This document shows positions 1-12,110 of a DNA stretch of 64,000 nucleotides, in pieces (position 1 is the first letter of the stretch; each line of letters begins with the position of its first letter). Under the pieces are notes generated by a model. It searched no databases and was not told the DNA's origin. It saw only the letters and a program-made list of their open reading frames with translations. A program made the translations under genes and the position numbers. Source of the DNA: Cryptomeria japonica (Eukaryota > Streptophyta > Pinopsida > Cupressales > Cupressaceae); the NCBI RefSeq assembly GCF_030272615.1, contig NC_081414.1:822925896-822989895 (forward strand), in the 5' to 3' direction.

Positions 1-1415
1 TCTGGTCAACTACTGAGAGGGGGGGGGTGAATCAGTAGATAGAAAACTGAAATAAACTTTCACCAATCTAAAAAATCAACCTCTCAAAGCAAACTGTAAA
101 CTGACTGATTTAAACACAGATCTTCAAATGCAATAACATTGACAAGTTAAACCAGTTGACTATTATAATAGACTAACTATAAAACATCTTTAAAACTATC
201 AAAACCTTTTAACTTAATCATTCACTTACTTTACTCACAATCGTTAAAATATATTTTAGATTGTTGTCGGTTAACATAACATATCAAAGTGGATTTAGCA
301 GTTAAGAAATTGAACCATAGTAAACATAACCACAAAAACATTCACCACTTTACATAATATTTTTGACATGGAAACCCAAATGGGAAAAACCACGGCGGGG
401 ATGAATACCGACAAGTATTCAGAAATCTTTTGAAGTTCACCCTATTAGGAGCCTAGCCTATTAAAGCTTTACAATAAGTCCTCTTAAGAATAGATCCTGT
501 TAGGGACCACCTGGTTAAGGGATTGACTATAATGCCCTATTAGAAGCAATACCCTGTAAGGAGTAACCTCGGCCGAGGATTTGAAATCCAAGCTAATGGA
601 CCACCCAGTTACAGGATTTGAATAACACTAAGGTTGTTAGAGCTTACCCGGTTAGGGGATTTGACTATTGTAATTGTTAGAAAATAACAGGGGTTTGCTG
701 ATTTGTTTGAATAGCACTACACTTGCTTGCTCAGATATTTTTCATGCTCCTATCTTCCTTTACACATACTGCAGATACGTCATCTAGTTCAACAACCACA
801 CTCTCTTACTCTCAACTACAAATTGCCAACTCTTCAACAAAACAACTCATCGACCTTATAAACAATTCAATAGGTCAGTAACACATCACAAACCTAAAAT
901 CTCATAGAGATTACAAAAAAATCGGTTCAAGTATGACCATTGGATTACATAATAATCACTGCACATCATTCAAGATATCCTTGACCACTCCTTGATCACA
1001 GCTTCATCGAACTCTGTAACTTATCACGCGGTTTCCATTACATGCAATGAACTTGCTCATTCCCAAGACAAAAACTATTATCTCTACATGCCAAAAACCT
1101 TTTGAGAGTCTTCTAATACAACATGCATATGTGTCATAATCATTACTGCTCATCATTTGATCATAAACTAATACAGCCGATTCACCAAGCTTCACCGGTT
1201 AGGGTTTAGCATATCAAAAGGTAGGGTTTACCGGTTCATCTCTCCATTTCATAGCAATACCAGTTTCCTCCACAAATTCACCTACCTATTGTAGTTCCCT
1301 TCACTAGCTCTTCCTACCGGTTAGAAAACAACATTATTACAATATTATTACCAGTTAATTCATATCAATGACAACATAACATTTCTTTAATACAATCTTC
1401 ATGCAATTGCCAACA
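1..1415 (-). repeat. 3' LTR of copia A (partial)
   Basis: This aligns with 14932-16349 almost throughout, starting from the run TCAACTACT followed by a G-homopolymer. It ends in GCCAACA, so on the minus strand the LTR begins TGTTGGC. The copies differ by scattered substitutions and small indels. The outer end lies beyond position 1. Confidence 0.88.
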
Positions 1416-1431
1416 ATCTCCCCCTTTGGCA
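1416..1431 (-). other. Polypurine tract of copia A
   Basis: On the minus strand this reads GCCAAAGGGGGAGAT and lies directly against the LTR start TGTTGG, the position where plus-strand DNA synthesis is primed. Copia B carries a near-identical module at 39864. Confidence 0.75.
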
Positions 1432-1778
1432 TTGATGGCAATACAACTATCGATACCCTTCATTGCTATGATTGTGAAGAGGATTCTTGGTTTACATTCT
1501 ACCATGTACTCTCCTTCAACTGACTCTCCATGTCTTCAACTGGTAATTGGCTATAGACCAATCATACAATTCTTCTACCCAGTCATATAGTTCTTCTCCC
1601 CCTTTGACTACAATTCCAAAGTGAAAGTAAAACATGCAGTGTCAAACTTCACTATTTAGCATCAACAACCTGCAACTTGATGCTCCCCCTATGGAATAAC
1701 TCCACTCTACACCAATCCTGTTGTAATATTCTGCAAGTAGCTCTAGGACTGATGTATTCTACATCATGCTCAATTGAC

Positions 1779-3548
1779 CTAATGGAGGGATACATCCCCT
1801 AGCTGACTTCTAAGATATTCAAAAGTAGTCATAGGAAGAGGTTTTGTAAAGATATCTGCAAGCTGCTCCTTGGTAGAAACATGCTCCAATAACACATCTT
1901 TGTATTGCCCCTTTTCTCTCAAGAAATGACACTTCAATTAAATATGCTTGGTTCGTGCATGTAAAACAAGGTTCTTTGAGATATTTATGGCATTAGTATT
2001 GTCACATAAGATCTTTACCAGTTCTGTAAAATTCATCTTGAATCCTTCTAGAATGTGTTTCATCCAGATAGCCTAGGTACAATTCATATATGTTGCAACA
2101 TACTCAGCTTCATCAGTGGACTAAGATATACAACTCTGCTTCTTTCTACTCCATAAAACAAGTCTTCCTCCAAGAAAGAATACTCCACCGGTTGTGCTTT
2201 TCCTATCATCAACATTACCTACCCAGTCTGCATCTGTATACACCTTCAAATCAAAGTTACCTCCATATGGATACCATAATCCACAGTCAATAGTACCTTT
2301 CAAATATCTGAATATACTCTTTGTTTCTATCAAGTGTGTTTCCTTTGGATTCTTCTAAAATCTGGCAACTATACAAATAGCATGAGCTATATCCGGTCTG
2401 CTGTGAACAAAATAGTGCAATTTCCTAATCATTGACCTATACTCCTTTTCATCAACAAATGTGGCTTCATCTTCCTTAGACAATTTACAACCTGTAACCA
2501 TTGGTGTCCCAACTAGTTTACAGTCACTCATTCCAAATGTTTTCAATACCTCTTTCACATACATAGACTATGTGATAAAAATACCACTCTTCATCTACTA
2601 TATTTGCAAACCTATGAAGAATTTCATCTCTCCCACTAGAGACATTTCAAATTCATTTTTCATCTCATTTGCAAAGTCATTTCTCATATCAGTATTACCT
2701 CCAAATATGATATCATCTACAAACACTTCACTAGCCAGTATCTTATCTCCTTCAGATTTGAGCTATATATTGTTGTCTTCATTGGTTCTCTAAAAACCTA
2801 TCTTCTTCAGGTGTGAATGTAGCCTCTCATACCATGCTCTCAGTTCTTTCTTTAACCCATATAGTGCCTTGTGCAATTTGCATACCATATCTTTTTCATT
2901 AGTAAAAGCATAAACATCTGGCTGCTCAATGTATACTTCTTCTTCCAGTATTCCATTTAGAAATGCCGACTTCACATCCATCTGATATACTTTGAATCCC
3001 TTATGTGTTGCAAATGCACGTAAAGTCCTAACACCTTCTAGTCTAGCAAAGGGTGCAAAAGTCTCACCATAGTCTTCTCCTTCTTTTGCATAACCTTTGC
3101 AAACCAATATACATTTTTTTTAGACTACTACATATTCATTAAATTTCTTCCTAAATACCCACTTAGTACCTATCACATTTTAATTCACTGGTCTGGGTAC
3201 TAGGGTCCATGTGTTGTTCTTCTCAATTTGATCAAGCTCCTCCTCCATAGCTTTGATCTAGTGATCATCTCCAAATTCTTCCTTAGCAGTTCTAGTCTCA
3301 ATAGTGGAGATCATGCAAGAATTCTCTCTAATTATTCTTCTAGTTAACACTCCAACATCCTTATCTCCAATAATTTGGTCAAGATTATGATCGAGTCTCA
3401 CATACCTCAGAATAATATGATCATTATCTTCAAGTTCTTCTTCTTCATTATCATCATCTTCTTCTGAATCTACCTTTTTCGGTTTAAATGGTACAACAAC
3501 ATTCTCTTTACTTGTTTCAGGTTTCACCGGTTCTAGTTCCAAAATCAA
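1779..3548 (-). pseudogene. Copia A pol, C-terminal half: reverse transcriptase and RNase H
   Basis: Minus-strand translation gives the copia RT signatures in order: GTKWVF, ETFAPFARLEGVRTL, QMDVKSAFLNG, KALYGLKK, and the catalytic box as FVDD instead of the usual YVDD. RNase H follows with VYTDADWVG, DEAEY and CDNTNAI, so its acidic residues are recognisable, and then the ADIFTKPL motif near the C-terminus. The frame closes at 1779-1781. The upstream part (about 3258-3548) is an acidic linker rich in Glu and Asp, typical of the integrase-RT junction. Several in-frame stops and frame changes make it non-functional. The integrase part of the same gene resumes at 13350, beyond a nested element. 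Confidence 0.88.
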
Positions 3549-3557
3549 AATGCAAGG

Positions 3558-4727
3558 TGTTTCGACTTGAATTTCATCCTTAGAATGCTACCTGCAACAA
3601 GTTAGTTTCACAAAATACAAATGGAAATGCTAAAGGAAATCCAAACTCAACCAATGAAACTACATGAAATACAAATACTAATATTACCTTCATGGTTTAT
3701 GTCTCATTGTGTCTTGACTCCATTATTCTTGGTTGCAGATTGTGTGCTCTCAGACAATCCACTAATAGCCTCCAAGATGGAATATGAAGAATGGATTGAT
3801 AACTGATAGTTAACAAATGCTATGATATGCAATGCTACATGATTATGCTAAAATGATTATGCTAAATGATAATTGCTATTTGCTTCAAGATTAAAACTCA
3901 TGGATGCATAAGTTTTACAAATGATTTTCTTGAAAATTCACTTGAAGTCTCTTGAAGTCTAACTCTCTCTCAACTGAAGCTCTTGATTTTATAGACCTTG
4001 AGAGGATGAGATGATGTGGCTCAGATCAACGATCATGATCAAATCTGTAGATTTGGATGGTTGTGAGCAAAGGTGCAGGTTGAGAGAAAGGGGGAAGGAG
4101 AAGACAAGTGGCACTCATCTCACCTTGACTGGGTTTCTAACTGAGGGAATCTAGGGATGGTTAGAGAAGATTTAGGCATGATAGCACAAGTGGACTCAAG
4201 TCCTTCCTAAGATGTAGGGGGTGTTTGAGAGAATATAGGAAATGATTATGAAATATGTATACGTACACAATTTTCATTAATTTTGGAAGTTGAAGATAAA
4301 TGATGAATTAATATTTAAGAAATATTAATTTCTTTAGCCACATGTTTGATGAGTTGGCAAAGGGAAGATGAAGTGGAGATGGAGGGTGAGTTGGAAAAAT
4401 GATTAAATAATTTAAGAAATCATTTAATATTTGAGACTATAGGATAGGAGAATAACTATTAAATATTGGATATTTAATTGTTTGGAGGAGATAATTAAAT
4501 ATTAGATATTTAATCAACTTGGTTAAAAGGATAATTAAATATTAGACATTTAATAATTTTAGAGGAATAGAATAGATGAATTAATTAAAAAAATATTAAT
4601 TAATAGAAAGACATGAAAATGAATTAAATAAATTAATCTTTTCAAATTAACTATTTAATAGAAGAATAATCATTAAATAAATGTAAAATATTTATTAATT
4701 GCTCATAGCCATTTTTATGTGTATACA
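3558..4727 (-). repeat. 3' LTR of the pol-less element
   Basis: This 1170 bp repeat matches 12111-13344. It contains a minus-strand TATAAAA at 3987-3993 and a very AT-rich stretch (about 4250-4700) built from repeated ATTAAATA-like words. It ends TATACA against the purine tract. Confidence 0.88.
3987..3993 (-). promoter_or_regulatory. Putative TATA box in the LTR of the pol-less element
   Basis: The minus strand reads TATAAAATCAAGAGC. The same site is conserved in the other LTR at 12551-12557, as expected of the U3/R core promoter. Confidence 0.5.
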
Positions 4728-4741
4728 TTTTGCTCCTCTTT
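4728..4741 (-). other. Polypurine tract of the pol-less element
   Basis: The minus strand reads AAAGAGGAGCAAAA immediately before the LTR start TGTATACAC. This is the expected position for a plus-strand primer. Confidence 0.65.
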
Positions 4742-5009
4742 GAAATGACATTGAGACAACATTGTTTCAAAGATTAAATCAAGTCTTGATAGTGTTCCTA
4801 ATAGAGATAAAAATCCCGATTGTGTGCCCCAGATACTAATTTTTGGATATTGATTTGATGATGATGCCCCCTTGAGAGATTGTTTGTGCATTAAAAGCAT
4901 GGATGATCTCTCGATAGAAGAAGAATTTTATATGAAAGATAGATGAGTGAATAGATTGCAGATTGATTAGATAAATTAGATTTATAAGATTGATTGGATT
5001 GAGATCAAG

Positions 5010-5212
5010 TCTGGTTTCAGGAAGGACACATTCTATATAAGACAAAAGATGATCAAAATGTCTAGTTTTAGGAAAGATACATCTTGTATAAGACATGATA
5101 AATGATCAAAACATCTGGTTTCAGGAAAGATACATCATGTATAAGACATGATAAATGATCAAAACATCTAGTTTCAGGAAAGATACATCCTGTATAAGAC
5201 TTGATAGATGAT
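5010..5212. repeat. Tandem repeat, about 53 bp x 4
   Basis: Units begin CTGGTTTCAGGAAAG or close variants at about 5011, 5062, 5115 and 5168 and include GATACATC, TATAAGACATG and GATCAAAAC. A related pair of shorter units lies at about 7300-7375. Confidence 0.8.
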
Positions 5213-5295
5213 AGTTGAATGAAAGATGAAGATATTAAGTTGAAGAATGATTCCATTGGATGATGATGTTGGTTCAGGTGTTGTAGGTGATCTAG

Positions 5296-6070
5296 TTGTT
5301 AGAACCACAAGCTCAAGAGGTAGTTATGATTCTTGACTTGATTTGTATTTATGGGACTTTGTACATTATTAATTATTTTTGTGATATCATTGTATACTTG
5401 GACAATTTTTATTGTTTTTATGATGATCTATATGCAGACATGGACTCTATAATGATGATGATCTTTATTATACATGTTACTCTATATGATGATCTATATG
5501 CATTGATTATATGGATGATGCTATGATCTTTTCTCTTCATTATGATGATGCAATGATAAATGCTTTTGTTAATTTTTGATTTTGATGATCTTGGATGCAA
5601 ATGAAAATGATTAATAACTTAAATGATATGTAAATGATGAAAATGCAATGATCTATATGGTAATGCAAATGAATGATTTCTTTAATTCTTATGATGCTAT
5701 AAATACAAATGATCTATATGAAATGTTTATGATTTTATATGTAATGTTCATGAATCTAAGTGTAAAGATGCAACTAAATGATCGTTAATGGAATGATAAT
5801 GCAAATAATAATGATGATACACTACATGATGAATGAAATGCACTTAATTGAATGCAATTTAATGCAACTAAATGAAAATGGATAATGATTAAAATGTTTC
5901 TAAAAAATGAATGCACCTATAATGATTAAATGCAAATTATTTTTGTTTGTCCTAGTATACTAATCTTTATTTATGACCGTTGATCTGTTAATGAAATGAT
6001 ATGCTTATAATGAAACTAACAAATGAAAGCTTATAATGCAGATGAATAATGAGCTAATGAAATGATCTAA
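5296..6070. repeat. Low-complexity ATGAT/AATG-rich stretch
   Basis: This stretch is dominated by short words such as ATGATG, AAATGATC and TAATGCAAATG. No credible coding signal was seen; the short ORFs follow from the base composition. Confidence 0.6.
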
Positions 6071-7388
6071 TTAAAATTTGTATTGCCATTCTTCATATGC
6101 TATCTTGTAACAATGCTTGATTTCATCATTGAGCTTTAAAATGTTGTAAGAAAATACAAGCAACTTGACATAAAGATTCAAGATGACCTAAGTATTCCTT
6201 ACATGGATTTTGATATAGAAAGTTAATACAAGCAACTTGATATAATGGACCAAGTTGACCTGAGCATTGCTTGCAGAACAGACAAGGATTATCTCCTTTC
6301 ATGCATGACTTGGAACGTCCTCCTTGATCTTTTAACGGTCATATCTTCAGACAAGTACATACCGTAGTAAGAGATAAACCACAGACAACAATCAAAGAAA
6401 ATAATCATTCCCAATCATAGCTTCTCTAGTCATGGACATCCTTGAGTCGCATAGAATACATGATTAGCAATAAAATCAAGATATAAACATTGAATCTTGT
6501 ATGTCATCCACTTGTTCTAATGGTCATTAACTGATATAATCATCTTGATGAATGACCTTTGATAATCCTTTATTACTTGCTGATCGATTCTTTGGTTTCT
6601 CAGTTTCATGATTCAGTTGTTGATGAAATGCCTTGATTTTCATTGCTTTATTGCTCCTTATCTGTTTCAAAATCCTAGGTGTTTTTGGTTTTTCTAAGTT
6701 TTCCGAATGTTTTGGATTTTCAAAGACTCAAAAGATCACCTTAGAAAAAGGAATTAGTATTTTTCCCCTAGTGGTAACAAAAATTTATTATGGATGTGTG
6801 AATTGATCAAGATCCAAACCATGGATGGATACAAATTCAGATTGATCGATGCTGATAAAATCTAAGACAGTGACTACGAAAAGTATGTCAAAAATTTATA
6901 ATTGTTGGTAAGCTACATATTTCCTACTAATGGTTCAGAGCAATGGATGCGAAAGATGGAATGGACGAGATAGGATAGATGGAAGTGATAGGATGGAGTG
7001 GATTGGTGTGCAAAGTGATCTCATAGATGGAAGAACTCACTTTTTAGATAGCCCCTGTTTACCAGGTTTTCACCATCTAAATTTATTGCATTTTTTAATT
7101 TATTTTTCTATTTTTTTTGGTTACTAATTTCTTCAGTACTTTTTATGCTTTTTATTGATTTTTTTGTCTTTCCTAATTTTTGTGAGATGAAACATGTCAT
7201 GCCATCAATTGAGAAAGATAAAACTACCTAAAACAAAATCCAGCAGTCATACTAATCTATGTCATTGTTTTGATTTGTTCGATGATTGATAAGAATCTCT
7301 GGTTTCAAAGAGTGAGTACCCCATATAAGACCGATCTATCTGGTTTCGAGTGTACGTATCCCTATATAAGACATATTGATGTTGATAA

Positions 7389-7700
7389 GTGGATTGATTA
7401 ACTAGACATGTGATCAATTTGATTGTAGACTTTGAGAGTTTTCTTGTTGTTGATATGATTGATGGATGAATTGATTAACAAGACATGTGATCAGTTTGAT
7501 TGTAGACTTTGATAGTTTTCCTTTTGTTGATATGATTTGATGGATGAATTGATTAACAAGACATGTGATTACTTTGATTGTAGACTTTGATAGTTTTCCT
7601 ATTGTTGATATGATTTGATGGATGAATTGATTAACAAGACATGTGATCAGTTTGATTGTAGACTTCGATAATTTTCTTGTTGTTGATATAATTCGATGGA
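7389..7700. repeat. Tandem repeat, 78 bp x 4
   Basis: Units start near 7389, 7465, 7543 and 7621, each opening GATGAATTGATTAACAAGAC (or a close variant) and ending in a TTGTTGATATGATT-like segment. The 122-residue minus-strand frame through it is simply the translated repeat. Confidence 0.85.
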
Positions 7701-9269
7701 TGGTCCATGTTGTCATGCTTTGATTTTTTAATTTTGTATGTGATTTTGTTGATTTTTTTGTAATTTGTAGTTTTTGGAACATTTTTTTTTTAAATCATGT
7801 TTTTGTCCTTAGTTTTGATCAAGATCAAGGATGAAAAGGGGATATGGACAGAGATAGGATATGGATAAGAGAAACAATATCATAGATAGTGATAGATGAA
7901 GGAAGAAATGAATAGTTAGGATAGATAGTATAGATTAGCATGAAGCAAGATCGTAGATAGCACTGGATGAATTTAGATAGGGTAATGGATACTGGAGGAA
8001 GGATAATGGGAGATGTGGTATGAAGAGTAGAGTGGATGGAACTTTGACCCTAAGTATAAAGGTCTTCATTTGTAAAGAAGTGATATGTAAGATTGTCACA
8101 GTATTTAGCACCACCTGAATAAGTGTTCCTGAAATTTTCAAAGATAAAGACCCAACCCACACTTAGAACCTCTGGAAAATTCAACCAAACATATCTAGCA
8201 ACTAGGAAGTACACTCAAAAGGGAAGAAGAATCCCAAACTAGATCAAGGTACTTAGTCTTTGATTACCCATGTGTGTGCAATTAGGTTCATTCTTGCTCA
8301 TATGATCATTGTAATCTCCAAAATCCAATGTGGCTAGCTACATGAGTTACCCTAACTTCAAAAGCATCCTGGATAGAGCCTCGCTGCTAGAAAGAATCCA
8401 TAGCTCCAATGAGGTTATCGTTGTAATATCACAAATATTGCTCCATTACCAGCTAGGCATCCATAGCCCTGATGGAGTTACTCGCATTTTCCCATAGCCA
8501 AGCTTTTGATATTTGATATTTTTCTTTTCTTTTCTAGATATTTCTTTTCCTGATCATGCTTTGGATCTTTTGATATTGTCTTTTTCTTTTCTTATTTTGA
8601 TTGCATTGGCTTGTAAGTAATGAAACTTACATGGGTTTGATAATTATAGTGGCACTGAAGCAATATTTTAGATTTTTCACTACACATGTCTTCGACTAAG
8701 AGATCACAGTGCTTTAGAGCAATTGCTTAAGTGTATGAGATGTAGTAACCAAAAGATGTTGGTACCAATATACGATAAGTGATTCTTTTCTAAGTTGAGT
8801 GTGTATCCCAACCAAAAGATAATGTTAAAGAGGAACAACCTCAGATTCTGAAGTGTATCATGAATAGATATCTAGGAAATGGACTGAACATGAGATTCGA
8901 GCATGGGAAAGCATGTGAAAAAATGACACAAATTCCTATTTCATAGATGATGAATTTATGCAAAGGATTGAATGAAAGGGATGGAACGATAGAAAAGATG
9001 TGTTGGATAATAAATAGAATGTTTGAAGATTTGTGCGAGGATAGATGGAAATGTATTCAAGATGAGTGTTGCTACACAAGTTGAGAAGTGATGAATAGAT
9101 GGAGGAAAATTAAATTTTGGGACATAAGAACCCAAAATAGATAAAGGAAATGATGGAAGAATAGTTTTGAAAAGATGTTTAGATAGATGTTTGAAACAAG
9201 TTCAAAGATGTGTTCCTTTGTTGATCTTTCTTATGGATCATTTGAGATGATGGAATGGTGGATGGAGGG

Positions 9270-9550
9270 AATTAAGGACCCAAGATGGATGGAAGGGATA
9301 GAGAGTTTGACTTTGGAATGAAAGGACCTAAAATGGATTTGGAGCATGAAGAGTTTGAATTTTGAACGAAAGGACCTAAAATGGATTTGGAGGATAAAGA
9401 GATTGAGTTTGGAATGAAAGTACATAAAATGGATTTGGAGGATGAAGATTTTGACTTTGGAATGAAAGGACCTAAAATGGATTTGGAGGATGAAGATTTT
9501 GACCTTGGAACGAAAGGACCTAAAATGGATTTGGAGGATGAAGAGTTTTC
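9270..9550. repeat. Tandem repeat, 48 bp x about 6
   Basis: The word AAAATGGATTTGGAG recurs at exact 48 bp spacing (ATGG at about 9333, 9381, 9429, 9477 and 9525, with a diverged unit before them). The period is divisible by three, so the frame is kept. Confidence 0.85.
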
Positions 9551-9859
9551 TTGATCTTGACTTGGAGTAGGATCATTTGAGTTTGTGTTTTCCACTTGAT
9601 TTTGAATTATATTAGTGAAGGAGATGGAAGGGATATCATGCTCTTTCGTAGGAGGTGGATGTTGAATGAGACTCTGCTCTTGAGATAAAATGGGATCATT
9701 GTGGATGGAATACCAAAATTTTAGGGGATCATCAAAAGATTCTTGATTGGTAGGATCTTGATAAAAAATGGGATTCGATTGGAGAGCCATGATATCTTGA
9801 TCTTGATTTAGGCTAGGACTCATTTCCTTTGAATAAGCTTCTTCTTTTTCAAGTGACAA
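9272..9859 (-). CDS. Hypothetical repeat-rich ORF in the pol-less element
   Basis: This is the longest open frame inside the element, up to 195 codons on the minus strand. Internal ATG codons would give a shorter protein, because the extreme 5' codon is not ATG. The first half is acidic and rich in Asn and Gln. The second half is about six copies of a 16-residue unit resembling SSSKSILGPFIPKSKS, encoded by a 48 bp tandem repeat (about 9270-9550). No known domain is recognised. It may be a non-coding array that stays open because the unit length is a multiple of three. Whether it is translated is unknown. Confidence 0.3.
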   Translation of the reverse strand: MSLEKEEAYSKEMSPSLNQDQDIMALQSNPIFYQDPTNQESFDDPLKFWYSIHNDPILSQEQSLIQHPPPTKEHDIPSISFTNIIQNQVENTNSNDPTPSQDQENSSSSKSILGPFVPRSKSSSSKSILGPFIPKSKSSSSKSILCTFIPNSISLSSKSILGPFVQNSNSSCSKSILGPFIPKSNSLSLPSILGP

Positions 9860-10975
9860 GGAATGATCACATGAGTGATCAAAGTTTCAGTTTAGATAGG
9901 TTGATGTTGTTGACTTGATGGATACTTCATTTTGAATACTCAAGCTCACTAAGTCAAATAGAGGTTTTGTTTGATAGGCCCCTATGACAAAGTATGTCAA
10001 ATGATATGGATAAAGTCTCTTGATATGGAAACTTGACTTGACTAACTTGAATACCTATCTAGGTATTGTTGTTGTTGAGATAGTTGGATGATATACTCTT
10101 GATCACTTGGTTTGATACTCCCCTAATCTTGTTGGCTGAAAATATTGCCTAAAGATAGTTGAGAACCACCTCAAAAAAAAGTGCTTTGTTGATTTTATAG
10201 CTATTGTTTGTTCGTTGGGATAAAGTGTCTCTTTGTTGAAAAGAACATCTTTCCAAAATTTCACTGTCAAACTTTGTACCACAGCCACGCAAGTAGTGAC
10301 AAAAACAATGTAGGAATGTTCTATGTTTTAATAATATCTTGCGATTGATATACAAGAATCTTATCCTTTTCTGAGTAGCTTTATAACTAGGTTTTCTTTT
10401 CTTAAGGTGATACTTAAAAGTCATATAAGCATTTGATAATTTACAAGTTTGTTTGATTCCAATGTTGGTGCAATTCTGATTTTGATATAACCTAGGTTCA
10501 AAATAGGAAAGACATATTCAAGATTATGAACCTAGTATAGAATGATCAAGCTTCGTGATAGAGGATTTGATTATCCTGATGAGAGACTTAAAAATGATGT
10601 TGATTTTTAAACTTAAGATGTTTGAATCAATAGCTTGTTGGATGTTGATGTTTAGAGAAACCTCTTGGGAATAACCAGTTGGATTAGTGACCTAGTAGTT
10701 GAGCTAGTTTGAAAAATATATGATGGTTTATAGAAAAACCTACTTCAAGAATTATTTTGATACTGACATTTTGACACTTTGGTTTTGATCTGGTGTTTGA
10801 AATGTTGGAAAGCTTTTGTATTACCCTTTTGATCAAACTTTTTTCAGCAATTTGTTGAATTTTTGCTCACTTGTAGATGATAATTTTCTTCAATTTTTGA
10901 CCATTTGGAACATGTTACAGACATAGAAGACACAATGTTTAATAAACAAAATGCACAAGCAAGTACAAATCTTAT

Positions 10976-11345
10976 GGTAGGCTGAGACAATAGTTGTTGA
11001 ATCTCACATGGGGTTTCCCCTGAGGCTATGTTATTCAAAGCTGATATTTAGAGGCTTAACCCCACTAGCTCCACCCTTGGCACTCACTTCTTCAGGGCAG
11101 CCAAGCATCGGTTTCCATGAAAACTCCCCATAGAAAACTTTATATCTCTACTAGGAACCATATGTGTGTGAGGGGCTTCAGAGGTCCGACCTCCTGCGCC
11201 AACAACTAGAAGCATTTTGGCAACTAGTACAAGTGGTTTTTAGTAAAGGCTTCCAGTCATGTGGTACTTTCAGCTCTATAAATACAGAAGGTTCCCAGCC
11301 TATAGAGGTTACGCTCCATAGGTTTTATGGGGAAACATAGTGTTA
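10976..11345 (-). other. Conserved leader block shared with the Tat element
   Basis: The reverse complement of this block matches 52686-53110 over most of its length. Shared words include AACACTATGT, TCTAGTTGTTGG, CAGGAGGTC, GGGGAGTTTTCATGG, GTGAGTGCCAAGGGTGGAGC and CAACAACTATTGTCT. In both elements it lies roughly 0.8-1.3 kb downstream of the primer site. A cis-acting role such as packaging, dimerisation or splicing is inferred. Confidence 0.8.
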
Positions 11346-11859
11346 GTACTTTTTAGAACACCAAATTCAAAAATGAAGTTTTTTTTACCCAAAAAGAAAT
11401 ATGAGTTCTTTTTAACCAACTTTGGCAAAGCTAGAAAAGAAATCACTAAATCCTAACTTAACTCCTCCAAATCTGCAAGAAACTGTTAGAAACCTGCAAT
11501 AAAAAAGAAGTTAGTGAAAATCAAAAACCTTAGGTGGGCTTCCACAAGCCTAATTTCAAATCTTGGTTATGAATTTTTCACTCCTGATTCTGAAAGTCTG
11601 GAATTTTGGGGATCTTCCAAAAACTAGATTTTGCATTATAACTCCTAGAGGTCTGAAACCCCTCTCAAATATCTTGACAATATATATATTGAATATAACT
11701 TAAAGTATAAGAAAGAGAAAAGATAATAGGAAATGTCACTTATACTTAAATTTTATATTCCATATATATTACCCTTGCACAAGCCTAATTTCAAGATTTG
11801 ATTAAAAATTTTGCACTCTGTTTCAAATGCGCTATCTTAGAGAACATATGTGCTAAAAC

Positions 11860-12010
11860 AATTGTAAAATGCACTAACCCATCTGTCAAATGCGTTAACC
11901 TGGGTTACAAAAGTGCTAACCTTTGATGCAAGTGCGCTAACTTGTGATGCAAATGCGCTAACCTATGATGCAAATGTCCTAACCTATCAAACAAAAGCGC
12001 TATCAGAATT
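11860..12010 (-). repeat. Short degenerate repeats of about 21 bp in the leader of the pol-less element
   Basis: On the minus strand the unit approximates GGTTAGCGCATTTGCATCA and occurs about six times with drift. It resembles in style the GCGTCT-type repeats in the Tat leader. Confidence 0.65.
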
Positions 12011-12087
12011 CACACATGCGTGAATCTACATTACAAATGCATTAATTTTACTTTTGCAAGATTTTTAAAGGTATATGTGAGGTCCAT

Positions 12088-12107
12088 GAGCCCCATGGTG
12101 GACACCA
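12088..12107 (-). other. Primer binding site of the pol-less element, tRNA-Lys-like
   Basis: The minus strand reads TGGTGTCCACCATGGGGCTC, three bases after the LTR end. It matches the tRNA-Lys type site TGGCGCCCAACGTGGGGCTC at 16 of 20 positions. Three of the four differences are C-to-T or G-to-A changes. Assignment to this tRNA is an inference from memory of the consensus. Confidence 0.6.
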
Positions 12108-12110
12108 AAA

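Noticed and set aside
7414-7782. 122-codon minus-strand frame with a repeated peptide
   Set aside because: It is the translated 78 bp tandem repeat; there is no start context and no sign of constraint.
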